Part shown: piece after piece, positions 16,609-24,547 of the stretch
Position numbering within the stretch: position 1 is the stretch's first letter
Layout: every line of letters starts with the position of its first letter
Source of the DNA: UBA11865 sp963749825
Lineage (GTDB): Bacteria; Chloroflexota; Anaerolineae; Promineifilales; Promineifilaceae
DNA length: 64,000 nucleotides
Assembly (NCBI GenBank): GCA_963749825.1
Contig: CAVVOI010000016.1
Coordinates: forward strand, 124,001 to 188,000
Direction of reading: 5' to 3'
Notes under the pieces: generated by a model
Seen by the model: the letters and a program-made list of their open reading frames with translations, nothing else
Database searches by the model: none
Told to the model about the DNA's origin: nothing
Program-made: the position numbers and the translations under genes

Positions 16609-16648
16609 AACGCCTAGGGCATAGGGAAATGCGCTGAAGGCGTTTTTT
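16609..16648 (+). terminator. intrinsic terminator-like hairpin
   Basis: AACGCCT at 16609-16615 pairs with AGGCGTT at 16638-16644; an inner GCAT/ATGC stem extends it and a T-run follows. It lies only 27 bases before the start codon of the phosphatase gene, so it either isolates that gene or acts as an attenuator in its leader. Confidence 0.55.
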
Positions 16649-16674
16649 TGATCTTTTACAATTTGGAGGGTTCT

Positions 16675-19600
16675 GTGAATCAACAATCGTTTCTTTCCCG
16701 TTTTTCTATTCGATTTATTCTGGTCATTGCTATCTTCGCCCTGACGATCATTATTCCGACCTCGATTCAGGCTCAGCAGGCAGTTCTGGCCGAGGTAACT
16801 TTTGCTGCCTTTGGTGACTATGGCTCAGCCGGTACGAACGAGCTGGCAGTGGCCAATCTGGTCGATAGTTGGAACCCGGACTTCATCATCACAACCGGCG
16901 ACAATAGTTATGGTTCGACAGCCATCGACGACAATATCGGCCAGTATTACAGCGATTACATAGGCAACTACACGGGCTCTTATGGCTCAGGTTCGCTGAC
17001 CGACCGTTTCTTCCCCTCAGTTGGCAATCATGATTACACCGATGGAGGTGGAATCAATGCTCACTACAGCTATTTCACGCTGCCAGGTAACGAGCGCTAT
17101 TACGACTTCGTCCAAGGGCCGGTCCATTTCTTCGTCATAGACAGCAATCCTGCTGGAATCGGCACTCCAGCTGCTCCCGGCGATGGTCGTTCGGCTACAT
17201 CTGCTCAGGCTGTCTGGTTGCAAGCCGGGTTAGCGGCTTCGACTTCACCGTGGAAGATCGTCACCATGCATCATCCACCTTATTCATCCTCGACGAGCCA
17301 TGGCTCCGAAATTGAAATGCAATGGCCGTATGAGGATTGGGGGGCCACGGCCGTCTTTGCCGGTCACGATCATGTCTATGAGCGAATTATTCGCGACGAC
17401 AACAGTGACGGCGTCGACTTCGCCTACTTCACCACAGGAGCCGGCGGGAGAAGCCTCTATAGCTTCGGGACGCCGGTTGCCGGCAGCCAGGTGCGCTATA
17501 ACAGTGACTATGGCTCAATGCTGGTTACTGCCAGCGATACTGAGATAACTTTTGATTTCTGGTCGGTAGCGAGTGGCGGTACACTCATCGATACTTACAC
17601 GATGTCGGCGCCACCGCCAGACCTTACCTGTGAAACCTTCGACTCCTTCACCGTCGGTACCACCGTCGGCAGCCATGCTGACTGGTATGATGGTGGAAGT
17701 GGGCCTGTCGTCAATGCCTCCGGCGGCGTCGCATCCTCCCAAGGTCTCGGCCCGGCGAGTCCCATCTTTACCTGGATGGCCCATCCCTTCTTCTGGGATG
17801 ACGCTGCCACAACTGGATTCAAAGCTCAGATGGACTTCCAGACCAGCGCTACTGGGCAGTTCGATGACGACCGCATCGGCTGGATGATCGATGCCAACAG
17901 CACCAATTCCGACTTGATATTCGGCGTGCAATTGGATAACGCCAGCGGCCACCTCAGAATGGAGGGCTACTGGGACCACATCATTAACGTGGATGAGGAT
18001 ATCCGAGTAGAGATGGCCGACCTCGATGGGGCTGGTTTGACGGCCGATACCTGGTACCGGCTGGCGGCCGAGTTTACCAAGTTAACCGACACCTCAGCCC
18101 AGATCGACGCCGAGCTGTGGCTGTTAGACGGCAGTGGCGACCCCCTCTCGCTCGTTGCCAGCGGTACAATCCCTGACACCAGCACTATCCTCCCTGACAC
18201 CGACAGGCCTGATGTCAATTATTTTGATGGCGAACTGTGGCCTGCTTATAAGAATTACAGCAGTGCCGCCGGCTCGGCCGATAACGCCTGCTACAAAGTG
18301 GTTTCCGGCGCGCCGCCTGTGCAATACACTTTGACGGCAAGCGATGATGGCAATGGCAGTGTGACGCTTAATCCTGTTGGTGGCACTTATAACGAGGGCA
18401 CAACGGTAACGTTGACCCCGGTTCCCAATACAGGTTACGCGTTTGATACCTGGAGTGGTGCCGACGCTGGCGATCTTTCAGACAATGGTGACGGCACATG
18501 GAACATCACCATGGATGCCAACAAAACCGTCACCGCCACCTTCACCGAAACCCCACCGCCAGACCTTACCTGTGAAACCTTCGACTCCTTCACCGTCGGT
18601 ACCACCGTCGGCAGCCATGCTGACTGGTACGATGGTGGAAGTGGGCCTGTCGTCAATGCCTCCGGCGGCGTCGCATCCTCCCAAGGTCTCGGCCCGGCCA
18701 CCAGCATCTTCACATGGGTCGCCCACCCCTTCGACTGGAACGCTGCGGACTTCCAGAGCGTGCAATTACAGGCCGATTTCCAAACCGATGCCAGCGGTCA
18801 CTTCGACGACGACCGCATCGGCTGGATGACTTCTGATAGCAGTACCAGTTCCAATAATATCTTAGGCGTACAGATGGATCCTGGTGGCGGCGGTTACAAT
18901 ATCGAGGCCTATTGGGATGGTAACACCGTTGGCGATGATGGAGGAAGGTCCAGTATCGTCACCCTGCCAACCCTCACGGGCGATGCCTGGTATCGTTTCT
19001 ACGCGGAAATCACCAGGCTGACAGCCACATCGGCCAGAATCGATGTCACCCTGACCGAACTGGATGCCAGTGGCAATCCTGGCACGGTTGTAGCCAGCGG
19101 GTCTATTCCCGACACCGACCTGCTACCCAACACACCTGGAGAGGAAATCCCCAACCCGGCCTACTTCACCGGTCCCATCTGGCCAGCGTACAAAAATTAC
19201 ACAACAGCCGCTGCCAACGTGGATAACACCTGTTTCAAAGTAGTTTCCGGCGTGCCGCCTGTACAATATGACCTGACAGTCAATTATGACGGCAATGGGG
19301 TAGTGGACCTCGATCCGCCAGGCGGCCTCTACGATGCGGGCACACCCGTCCAACTAACGGCCACGGCCGACCCAGGCTGGACCTTCAACGATTGGAGCGG
19401 TGATGTGATAAGCACCACCAACCCAGTGCAGATCACCATGGACGCCAACAAGGTGGTCACAGCCACCTTCACCCAGGATGAGTACACTCTCACCCTTTTG
19501 ACCAACGGCGATGGTACCGCCGCAGCCGACCCGGTTGGCCCTTACAACTATGGTGAAGTCATTACCCTAACGGCCACGGCCGACCCAGGCTGGTCATTCA

Positions 19601-19977
19601 CAGATTGGAGCGGTGATGTGATAAGCACCACCAACCCAGTGCAGATCACCATGGACGCCAACAAGGTGGTCACAGCCACCTTCGCAGACAACACACCGCC
19701 GAACACCACCATCACAGCTCATCCGCCAGATCCGAGCAAAAGTACTGATGCCAGTTTCAGCTTCGTCAGCACCAGTCCTGGTTCGACCTTTGAGTGCCAG
19801 TTGGATGGCGGTGGTTTCAGCACCTGCACCAGCCCGAAAGTGTACACCGGCCTTGATGAAGGCGACCACACCTTTGAAGTGCGGGCCATGGATGGAGCCG
19901 GCAATACGGACCCAACGCCGGCCAGCTACAGCTGGGCGATTAACTGGGTAGTCTTCGTACCGGTAATAATGAATTAA
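16675..19977 (+). CDS. secreted metallophosphatase with repeated lectin-like and InlB-type modules
   Basis: The GTG at 16675 follows TTTGGAGGG. The roughly 1100-residue product has a signal peptide ending at SIQAQQ and then a calcineurin-like phosphatase domain: AAFGDYGSAG, TTGDNSYG, PSVGNHDYTDGG, TMHHPPY and VFAGHDHVYE supply the metal ligands. Two copies of a roughly 210-residue module beginning CETFDSFTVGTTVGSHAD follow, then Listeria-type repeats (GYAFDTWSGADAGD; twice DPGWxFxDWSGDVISTTN), a FECQLDGGGFSTC module and the C-terminal tail FVPVIMN. It probably hydrolyses extracellular phosphate esters while attached to the cell surface. The tail resembles C-termini of other Chloroflexota exported proteins. 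Confidence 0.9.
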   Translation: MNQQSFLSRFSIRFILVIAIFALTIIIPTSIQAQQAVLAEVTFAAFGDYGSAGTNELAVANLVDSWNPDFIITTGDNSYGSTAIDDNIGQYYSDYIGNYTGSYGSGSLTDRFFPSVGNHDYTDGGGINAHYSYFTLPGNERYYDFVQGPVHFFVIDSNPAGIGTPAAPGDGRSATSAQAVWLQAGLAASTSPWKIVTMHHPPYSSSTSHGSEIEMQWPYEDWGATAVFAGHDHVYERIIRDDNSDGVDFAYFTTGAGGRSLYSFGTPVAGSQVRYNSDYGSMLVTASDTEITFDFWSVASGGTLIDTYTMSAPPPDLTCETFDSFTVGTTVGSHADWYDGGSGPVVNASGGVASSQGLGPASPIFTWMAHPFFWDDAATTGFKAQMDFQTSATGQFDDDRIGWMIDANSTNSDLIFGVQLDNASGHLRMEGYWDHIINVDEDIRVEMADLDGAGLTADTWYRLAAEFTKLTDTSAQIDAELWLLDGSGDPLSLVASGTIPDTSTILPDTDRPDVNYFDGELWPAYKNYSSAAGSADNACYKVVSGAPPVQYTLTASDDGNGSVTLNPVGGTYNEGTTVTLTPVPNTGYAFDTWSGADAGDLSDNGDGTWNITMDANKTVTATFTETPPPDLTCETFDSFTVGTTVGSHADWYDGGSGPVVNASGGVASSQGLGPATSIFTWVAHPFDWNAADFQSVQLQADFQTDASGHFDDDRIGWMTSDSSTSSNNILGVQMDPGGGGYNIEAYWDGNTVGDDGGRSSIVTLPTLTGDAWYRFYAEITRLTATSARIDVTLTELDASGNPGTVVASGSIPDTDLLPNTPGEEIPNPAYFTGPIWPAYKNYTTAAANVDNTCFKVVSGVPPVQYDLTVNYDGNGVVDLDPPGGLYDAGTPVQLTATADPGWTFNDWSGDVISTTNPVQITMDANKVVTATFTQDEYTLTLLTNGDGTAAADPVGPYNYGEVITLTATADPGWSFTDWSGDVISTTNPVQITMDANKVVTATFADNTPPNTTITAHPPDPSKSTDASFSFVSTSPGSTFECQLDGGGFSTCTSPKVYTGLDEGDHTFEVRAMDGAGNTDPTPASYSWAINWVVFVPVIMN
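17611..17756 (+). repeat. 146-bp intragenic repeat, copy 1
   Basis: Nearly identical (one difference seen, TAT versus TAC) to 18553-18698. It encodes the start of the repeated module of the phosphatase; near-identity at DNA level points to recent duplication or gene conversion. Confidence 0.85.
18553..18698 (+). repeat. 146-bp intragenic repeat, copy 2
   Basis: Second copy of the 17611-17756 repeat; the modules diverge strongly after it. Confidence 0.85.
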
Positions 19978-20030
19978 CCCAAGTTGCTATCTGGACCAAC
20001 GATAGAGAAGGTTTCGTCTGCGGTAAGTTA

Positions 20031-20066
20031 GGGACAGAGGTGGGATGGGTGTCCCACCTCTGTCCC
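20031..20066. repeat. perfect 15-bp palindrome (hairpin)
   Basis: Arms GGGACAGAGGTGGGA and TCCCACCTCTGTCCC with a 6-base loop, 54 bases after the phosphatase stop. No T-run follows. It may be a REP-like dispersed palindrome or a transcript end. Confidence 0.75.
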
Positions 20067-20231
20067 GGCCGTTAAGCAAGGGGTGAGCCGTGTCTCCATA
20101 TTGAGATCGAAGCGACAATAGGGAATGAAAATTTGTAGACCCGGCGCCCTCACCATGTCCCCAGCCGGTCAATATGCTAAACTTTAGCCGAACACATTCT
20201 TGATCCCCCAGGCCCTTGATACGGAGAGTAG

Positions 20232-20906
20232 ATGACCGATAAAGAAGCCAAATTTTTACCCCTGACAGGTTTTGAAGAACTACCACAGCAAGAGATGGTC
20301 GAGCGAGCGGCCGCCTTCTACGCCCAGATGCGCCGACGGCGGACCGTGCGCGATTTTTCCCAGCGGCCGGTTCCGCGAGAGGTCATCGAAAATTGTCTGC
20401 TGGCGGCCGGCACGGCGCCCAATGGCGCCAATCTGCAGCCCTGGCACTTCGTGGTGGTCAGCGACCCGCAGATAAAACCCCGGATTCGCCGGGCGGCCGA
20501 GGCCGAAGAGCGCGAATTTTATAATGATCGGGCGCCCCAGGAGTGGCTGGATGCCCTGGCCCCACTGGGCACCGATGAACATAAACCTTTCCTGGAAACG
20601 GCCCCGGCCCTCATCGTCATCTTCGCCCAGAGTTACGGATTTCTGCCCGACGGCCGCAAGGTGAAGAATTATTACGTCCAGGAATCGGTGGGCATCGCCA
20701 CCGGCTTACTCATCACCGCCCTGCATCACTGCGGCCTGGCCTCGCTGACCCACACGCCCAGCCCCATGGGCTTCTTAAACCAAATTTTGGACCGGCCGGC
20801 CAACGAACGGCCTTTTTTGATCCTGGTGGTCGGTTACCCGGCCGAGGACGCTCAAGTGCCGGTCATCGGTAAAAAACTCCTGGCTGAAATAGCCACCTTT
20901 GTATGA
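20232..20906 (+). CDS. nitroreductase-fold flavoprotein, iodotyrosine deiodinase-like
   Basis: The 224-residue protein has the FMN-binding start RRRTVRDFSQRPVP and the segment APNGANLQPWHFVVV, then EEREFY, LDALAPLGTDEHKPFLETAP, YYVQESVGIATGLLITALHH, SLTHTPSPMGFLNQIL and LVVGYPAED. This order matches the iodotyrosine deiodinase (IYD) branch. The Glu, Tyr and Lys that clamp the halotyrosine in the human enzyme appear to have counterparts (EREFY and the K of EHKPF). Bacterial members reductively dehalogenate halotyrosines or have unknown substrates. It overlaps the hutU leader, suggesting co-transcription with histidine degradation. Confidence 0.85.
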   Translation: MTDKEAKFLPLTGFEELPQQEMVERAAAFYAQMRRRRTVRDFSQRPVPREVIENCLLAAGTAPNGANLQPWHFVVVSDPQIKPRIRRAAEAEEREFYNDRAPQEWLDALAPLGTDEHKPFLETAPALIVIFAQSYGFLPDGRKVKNYYVQESVGIATGLLITALHHCGLASLTHTPSPMGFLNQILDRPANERPFLILVVGYPAEDAQVPVIGKKLLAEIATFV

Positions 20907-20917
20907 GGAGACCCAAC

Positions 20918-22567
20918 ATGCCCCGACCTATTCGCGCCCCCCACGGCACCCAACTCACCTGCAAAAATTGGCTCATCGAAGCCCCTTACCGCATGATCCA
21001 GAATAATCTCGATCCCCAGGTGGCTTTCGACCCCGACAACCTCATCGTTTACGGCGGTCGGGGCAAAGCCGCCCGCAATTGGCCGGCCTTCGAAGCCATC
21101 CTCGAATCGCTGCGGAACCTGGAGCCGGACGAGACCCTATTGGTACAGTCGGGCAAACCCGTAGCCGTCTTTCGCACCCACCCCGACGCCCCCCGGGTGC
21201 TGATCGCCAACTCCAATATCGTGCCTGCTTGGGCCAGCCAGGAAAATTTCGAGAAGTGGGAACAAGAGGGGCTCATCATGTACGGCCAGATGACGGCCGG
21301 CAGCTGGATCTATATCGGCACCCAGGGCATCTTGCAGGGCACTTACGAGACCCTGGGTTCCCTGGCTCGCCAGAAAGGCTGGGCCAGTCTGAAAGGCAAA
21401 TTTGTGCTCACTGCCGGCCTGGGCGAGATGGGCGGCGCCCAACCGCTGGCTATCACCATGAATGAAGGAGTGGGCCTCATCGTTGAGGTGGATTCCTGGC
21501 GGGCCGAGCGCCGCCTGGAACTGCGCCAGGTCGACGCCATCACCGGCAACATGGAAGAGGCCATGACCTGGGTCGAGGAGGCGCTGGCCAACGAAGAGCC
21601 TAAATCCATCGGCCTGATCGGTAACGCAGCCGAGATCTTGCCCGAATTGGTCATCCGCGGCGTGGTACCCGACGTGGTCACTGACCAGACCTCGGCCCAC
21701 GACCCACTCTACGGTTATATCCCGGTCGGCATGAGCTTGGAGGAAGCGGCCGATTTGCGCCAGCACGATACCGAAGCCTACCTGCAGCGGGCCGCCGATT
21801 CCATGACCCAACACGTCCAGGCCATGCTCGACTGGCAGGTCAAAGGGGCGGTGGTCTTCGACTATGGCAACAACCTGCGCCAGCGGGCTTACGATAATGG
21901 CCTGAAAGAGGCTTTCAGCTATCCCGGCTTCGTGCCGGCATACATCCGGCCCCTTTTCTGTGAGGGCAAAGGCCCGTTCCGCTGGGTGGCTCTCTCGGGC
22001 GATCCCCAGGACATTTACGTCACCGACGAAGCGATCCTGGAACTATTCCCCGAAGACGAACACCTGGCCCGCTGGATCCGCCTGGCCCAAAAGGAGATTG
22101 AATTCCAGGGTTTGCCGGCCCGGATTTGCTGGCTGGGCTACGGCGAACGGGCCCGGGCCGGGCTGAAGTTCAACGAGATGGTAGCTTCTGGTAAGGTGAG
22201 TGCCCCCATCGTCATCGGCCGGGACCATCTCGACAGCGGTTCCGTGGCCAGCCCCAACCGGGAAACCGAGGGCATGCTAGACGGCTCCGACGCCATCGCC
22301 GATTGGGCCATCCTCAACGCGCTCATCAACGCCGTCAGCGGCGCGACCTGGGTCAGCTTTCACCACGGCGGCGGCGTGGGCATCGGCTACAGTCTACATG
22401 CTGGGCAGGTGATCGTGGCCGACGGTACGCCCGCGGCGGCCGCTCGCCTGGAGCGGGTGCTCACCGTCGATCCGGGCATGGGCGTCGCCCGTCACGCCGA
22501 TGCCGGTTACCCGCGGGCCATCGAAGTGGCTAAAGAACGGGGCATTCAAATTCCCATGCTTCACTAG
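20918..22567 (+). CDS. hutU: urocanate hydratase
   Basis: The roughly 549-residue product is a full-length urocanase, the second step of histidine degradation (urocanate to imidazolone propionate). Visible signatures are NLIVYGGRGKAARNW, LLVQSGKPVAVFRTH, MTAGSWIYIGTQGI, the NAD-binding TAGLGEMGGAQPLA, VVTDQTSAHDPLYGYIP, RICWLGYGERAR and HHGGGVGIGYSLHAGQV. AGGAG precedes the ATG at 20918; an earlier ATG at 20903 overlaps the upstream stop. hutH and hutI lie 7-10 kb downstream on the same strand. Confidence 0.96.
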   Translation: MPRPIRAPHGTQLTCKNWLIEAPYRMIQNNLDPQVAFDPDNLIVYGGRGKAARNWPAFEAILESLRNLEPDETLLVQSGKPVAVFRTHPDAPRVLIANSNIVPAWASQENFEKWEQEGLIMYGQMTAGSWIYIGTQGILQGTYETLGSLARQKGWASLKGKFVLTAGLGEMGGAQPLAITMNEGVGLIVEVDSWRAERRLELRQVDAITGNMEEAMTWVEEALANEEPKSIGLIGNAAEILPELVIRGVVPDVVTDQTSAHDPLYGYIPVGMSLEEAADLRQHDTEAYLQRAADSMTQHVQAMLDWQVKGAVVFDYGNNLRQRAYDNGLKEAFSYPGFVPAYIRPLFCEGKGPFRWVALSGDPQDIYVTDEAILELFPEDEHLARWIRLAQKEIEFQGLPARICWLGYGERARAGLKFNEMVASGKVSAPIVIGRDHLDSGSVASPNRETEGMLDGSDAIADWAILNALINAVSGATWVSFHHGGGVGIGYSLHAGQVIVADGTPAAAARLERVLTVDPGMGVARHADAGYPRAIEVAKERGIQIPMLH

Positions 22568-22616
22568 CAAGGTGTCGCCCCTCTTATATGAATCACCGAT
22601 GGAGGTTAGAGACCAG

Positions 22617-22769
22617 ATGGCCTGGATAAAAGTCATTCGCGAGGGAGAGGCTACCGGACGGATGAGACAATTGTATGACAAATACATGGAGCCTAACGGC
22701 ACCGTCGACAATATCCTCATGTTTCAAAGACGATTCACAATTCGTTATAACAGCTACCTTACCGATTAA
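22617..22769 (+). pseudogene. 5' fragment of a second AhpD-like gene
   Basis: MAWIKVIREGEATGRMRQL and DKYMEPNGTVDNILM are clearly homologous to the start of the next gene (MAWIRVIQENEATGRLKDL). After NILM the sequence diverges and stops at 22767. The lost 3' end may be the fragment at 26349-26408. Confidence 0.75.
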
Positions 22770-22789
22770 GTAGGTTAAGGGTGACATTC

Positions 22790-23332
22790 ATGGCATGGAT
22801 TAGGGTAATTCAGGAAAACGAAGCGACAGGGCGGTTAAAGGATCTGTATGAAAAATATATGGAGCCAACTGGAATAGTCGACAATATACTCAAAATACAT
22901 AGTCTTAATGTGAAGTCTCTCAAGGCCCATTATGACCTGTATGCCCACCTCATGCGTGGTCGCTCCGATCTGAGCCGGGTCCAGCGGGAGATGATCGCCA
23001 TGGTTGCTTCTGTCGTTAACCGCTGCCACTACTGAATTGTCCATCACGGAGCGGGTCTCTGTCAGCTGACCGGTGACGAAGGACTGGTTGAACAGCTCAA
23101 AGAAAATTGGCACCAGGCTAAACTAAACACCGCCGACCGGGCTATGCTGGAATACGTAGAGAAGCTAACCTTGCGGCCGTGGGACATGGTCGAGAATGAC
23201 GTGGTCGCCCTACGAGAGGTCGGCTTCTCCGATGCGGCCATCCTCGACATCAACCAGGTGACCGGCTACTACGCTTTCGTCAATCGCCTGGCTGACGGGC
23301 TAGGTGTCGATTTAGAAGAAGATCATCACTAA
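22790..23332 (+). CDS. AhpD-like peroxidase-related protein, candidate selenoprotein (in-frame UGA)
   Basis: Reading through the TGA at 23033-23035 gives one continuous frame of 180 residues that matches the peroxidase-related AhpD/carboxymuconolactone-decarboxylase-like family along its whole length: MAWIRVIQENEATGRL, HYDLYAHLMRGRSDLSRVQRE, MIAMVASVVNRCHY-UGA-IVHHGAGLCQL, then NTADRAMLEYVEKLTL, VVALREVGFSDAAILDINQ and YYAFVNRLADGLGVDLEE. In the family the redox motif is CxxC followed by a conserved HHG; here the second Cys, the peroxide-reactive one in AhpD, is replaced by UGA, that is CHYU. A SECIS-like hairpin follows at 23046-23062. If UGA is read as a stop the product is an 81-residue stub. 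Nonsense mutation is the alternative. It follows hutU. Confidence 0.7.
23046..23062 (+). promoter_or_regulatory. candidate bacterial SECIS element
   Basis: ACGGAG and CTCTGT form a 6-bp stem (one G-U) around loop CGGGU. The loop begins 17 bases after the UGA and has G at its second position, both as required by the bacterial SECIS consensus and similar to the E. coli fdhF loop. Confidence 0.55.
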
Positions 23333-23545
23333 ACTGTGATAGAAAGAGGTAGCGGAAATAATCTGCGAATTTCTGATTTCCAGTAATAGAACTTGATTGT
23401 GATTCCAAGCTATCTGTATTCCAAAACAGTTCTCAAAAAAAGCCAGGCACATGACCCTGACCGCATTGCTGCCTTTGCCGCTGAAGATGGCAATTATGTG
23501 CTTGGATGATATTGGGGCTAGTGACTGAACGGAATCCTCTCTTAG

Positions 23546-23965
23546 TTATCCGCCCTTTGTGTCACAAGGGTTCTGCGAACATGTACAACTGGCGGAAATT
23601 ATTTGGAAAGCAGAGCTGGCAACCAGATTAAAGTCCTTGAGAATGCGATAAACGCTCGATTCAGAGATGAAGCATTCTTCGTTGTCTGTGATGTGCCAGG
23701 CCAGCTGACGGGGCGACTTTTCCAGCTGTTCCAGGGTTACTTCAACGACATGGTCGCGAACGAACGCCGGAATGCGATTCCAGAATTGGCGTGGCGCCGG
23801 TTTCTTATCGGCCAGACCATCGTAGCCCGCTTCCTGATAGCGTTGATACCAGCGGTAGAAGGTGCTTCTTGGCATATCCAGCTCCAGCACCGAACGCGCG
23901 TTGGGTAGCTCAGATTCTTCCACCAAGCGGATGATCTGCATCCTCTCAGGTTGAGAGTAGCGCAT
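23546..23965 (-). pseudogene. IS3-family OrfB, truncated before the DDE domain
   Basis: The product starts MRYSQPERMQIIRLVEESELPN and contains the HTH_21-type region PRSTFYRWYQRYQEAGYDGL and SESSVYRILKDFNLV. The sequence leaves the family at SSAFQIISAS, so the whole integrase catalytic core is missing. Confidence 0.8.
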
Positions 23966-24345
23966 CAGTCTTCCCACTCGCTCCCCGTACCAAACACACT
24001 TTTTTTGAGCACCCGGTTCTTGAGCGTCAGCTCGGCCACCAGTTGCTTGAGCTGCTCGTTCTCTTGGCACAGGCCGTTGACTTCCCGGCTGCCGGCCTGA
24101 TGCTTAGTGTTGCCCACCAACCGTTGCTTACCTGCCTCTAGGAACTCCTTGCTCCACCGATAGCAAAGACTCTCGCTGATACCCTCCCGCCGGCATAGCT
24201 CGGGGACGCTTTCCTCGCCTCTCTGCCCTTCTAGAACGATGCGGATCTTCTCCTCTCCCAAGTACTTCTTGCGCGTTTTGCGGCGAATATTGCGAACGGT
24301 TTCTTCAGCTGTCGAGACTTTCTTCCTAGCCATGTCATCCTCCAT
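23965..24345 (-). CDS. IS3-family OrfA (HTH transposase subunit)
   Basis: This 126-residue protein has an HTH (KIRIVLEGQRGEESVPELCRREGISESL), the LCYRWSKEFLEAGKQRL signature and a leucine-zipper-like C-terminus (ENEQLKQLVAELTLKNRVLKK). An A AAA AAA G slippery run at 24006-23999 sits where IS3 elements make a programmed -1 shift into OrfB. With OrfB truncated, the element cannot move. Confidence 0.85.
   Translation of the reverse strand: MEDDMARKKVSTAEETVRNIRRKTRKKYLGEEKIRIVLEGQRGEESVPELCRREGISESLCYRWSKEFLEAGKQRLVGNTKHQAGSREVNGLCQENEQLKQLVAELTLKNRVLKKSVFGTGSEWED
23999..24006 (-). promoter_or_regulatory. programmed -1 frameshift slippery site (IS3)
   Basis: Minus strand reads AAAAAAAG at the orfA/orfB overlap, the usual IS3/IS150 slippage signal. 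Confidence 0.65.
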
Positions 24346-24547
24346 GTTTGAGATTGTACTGGATGGCGAAAGTCTCTCTTAATCCTCACCCCAAATATGT
24401 CTCATAGGCTCTGAAACGGAATAGCAGTATAAAGCCGATTTTAGGAGCGGTTAGAAACGTTGGCTGGATTGCGCTTCTTTGCATAGTAGGTGGGCTGAAA
24501 CCGGGACAGTCAGGCATGCTTGCTGATTGCCAACGTTTGCCATATTG

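Noticed and set aside
23036..23332. The 23144-23332 frame as a separate small gene
   Set aside because: It is in the same frame as the AhpD-like gene upstream and matches the family C-terminus, so it is the continuation after UGA.
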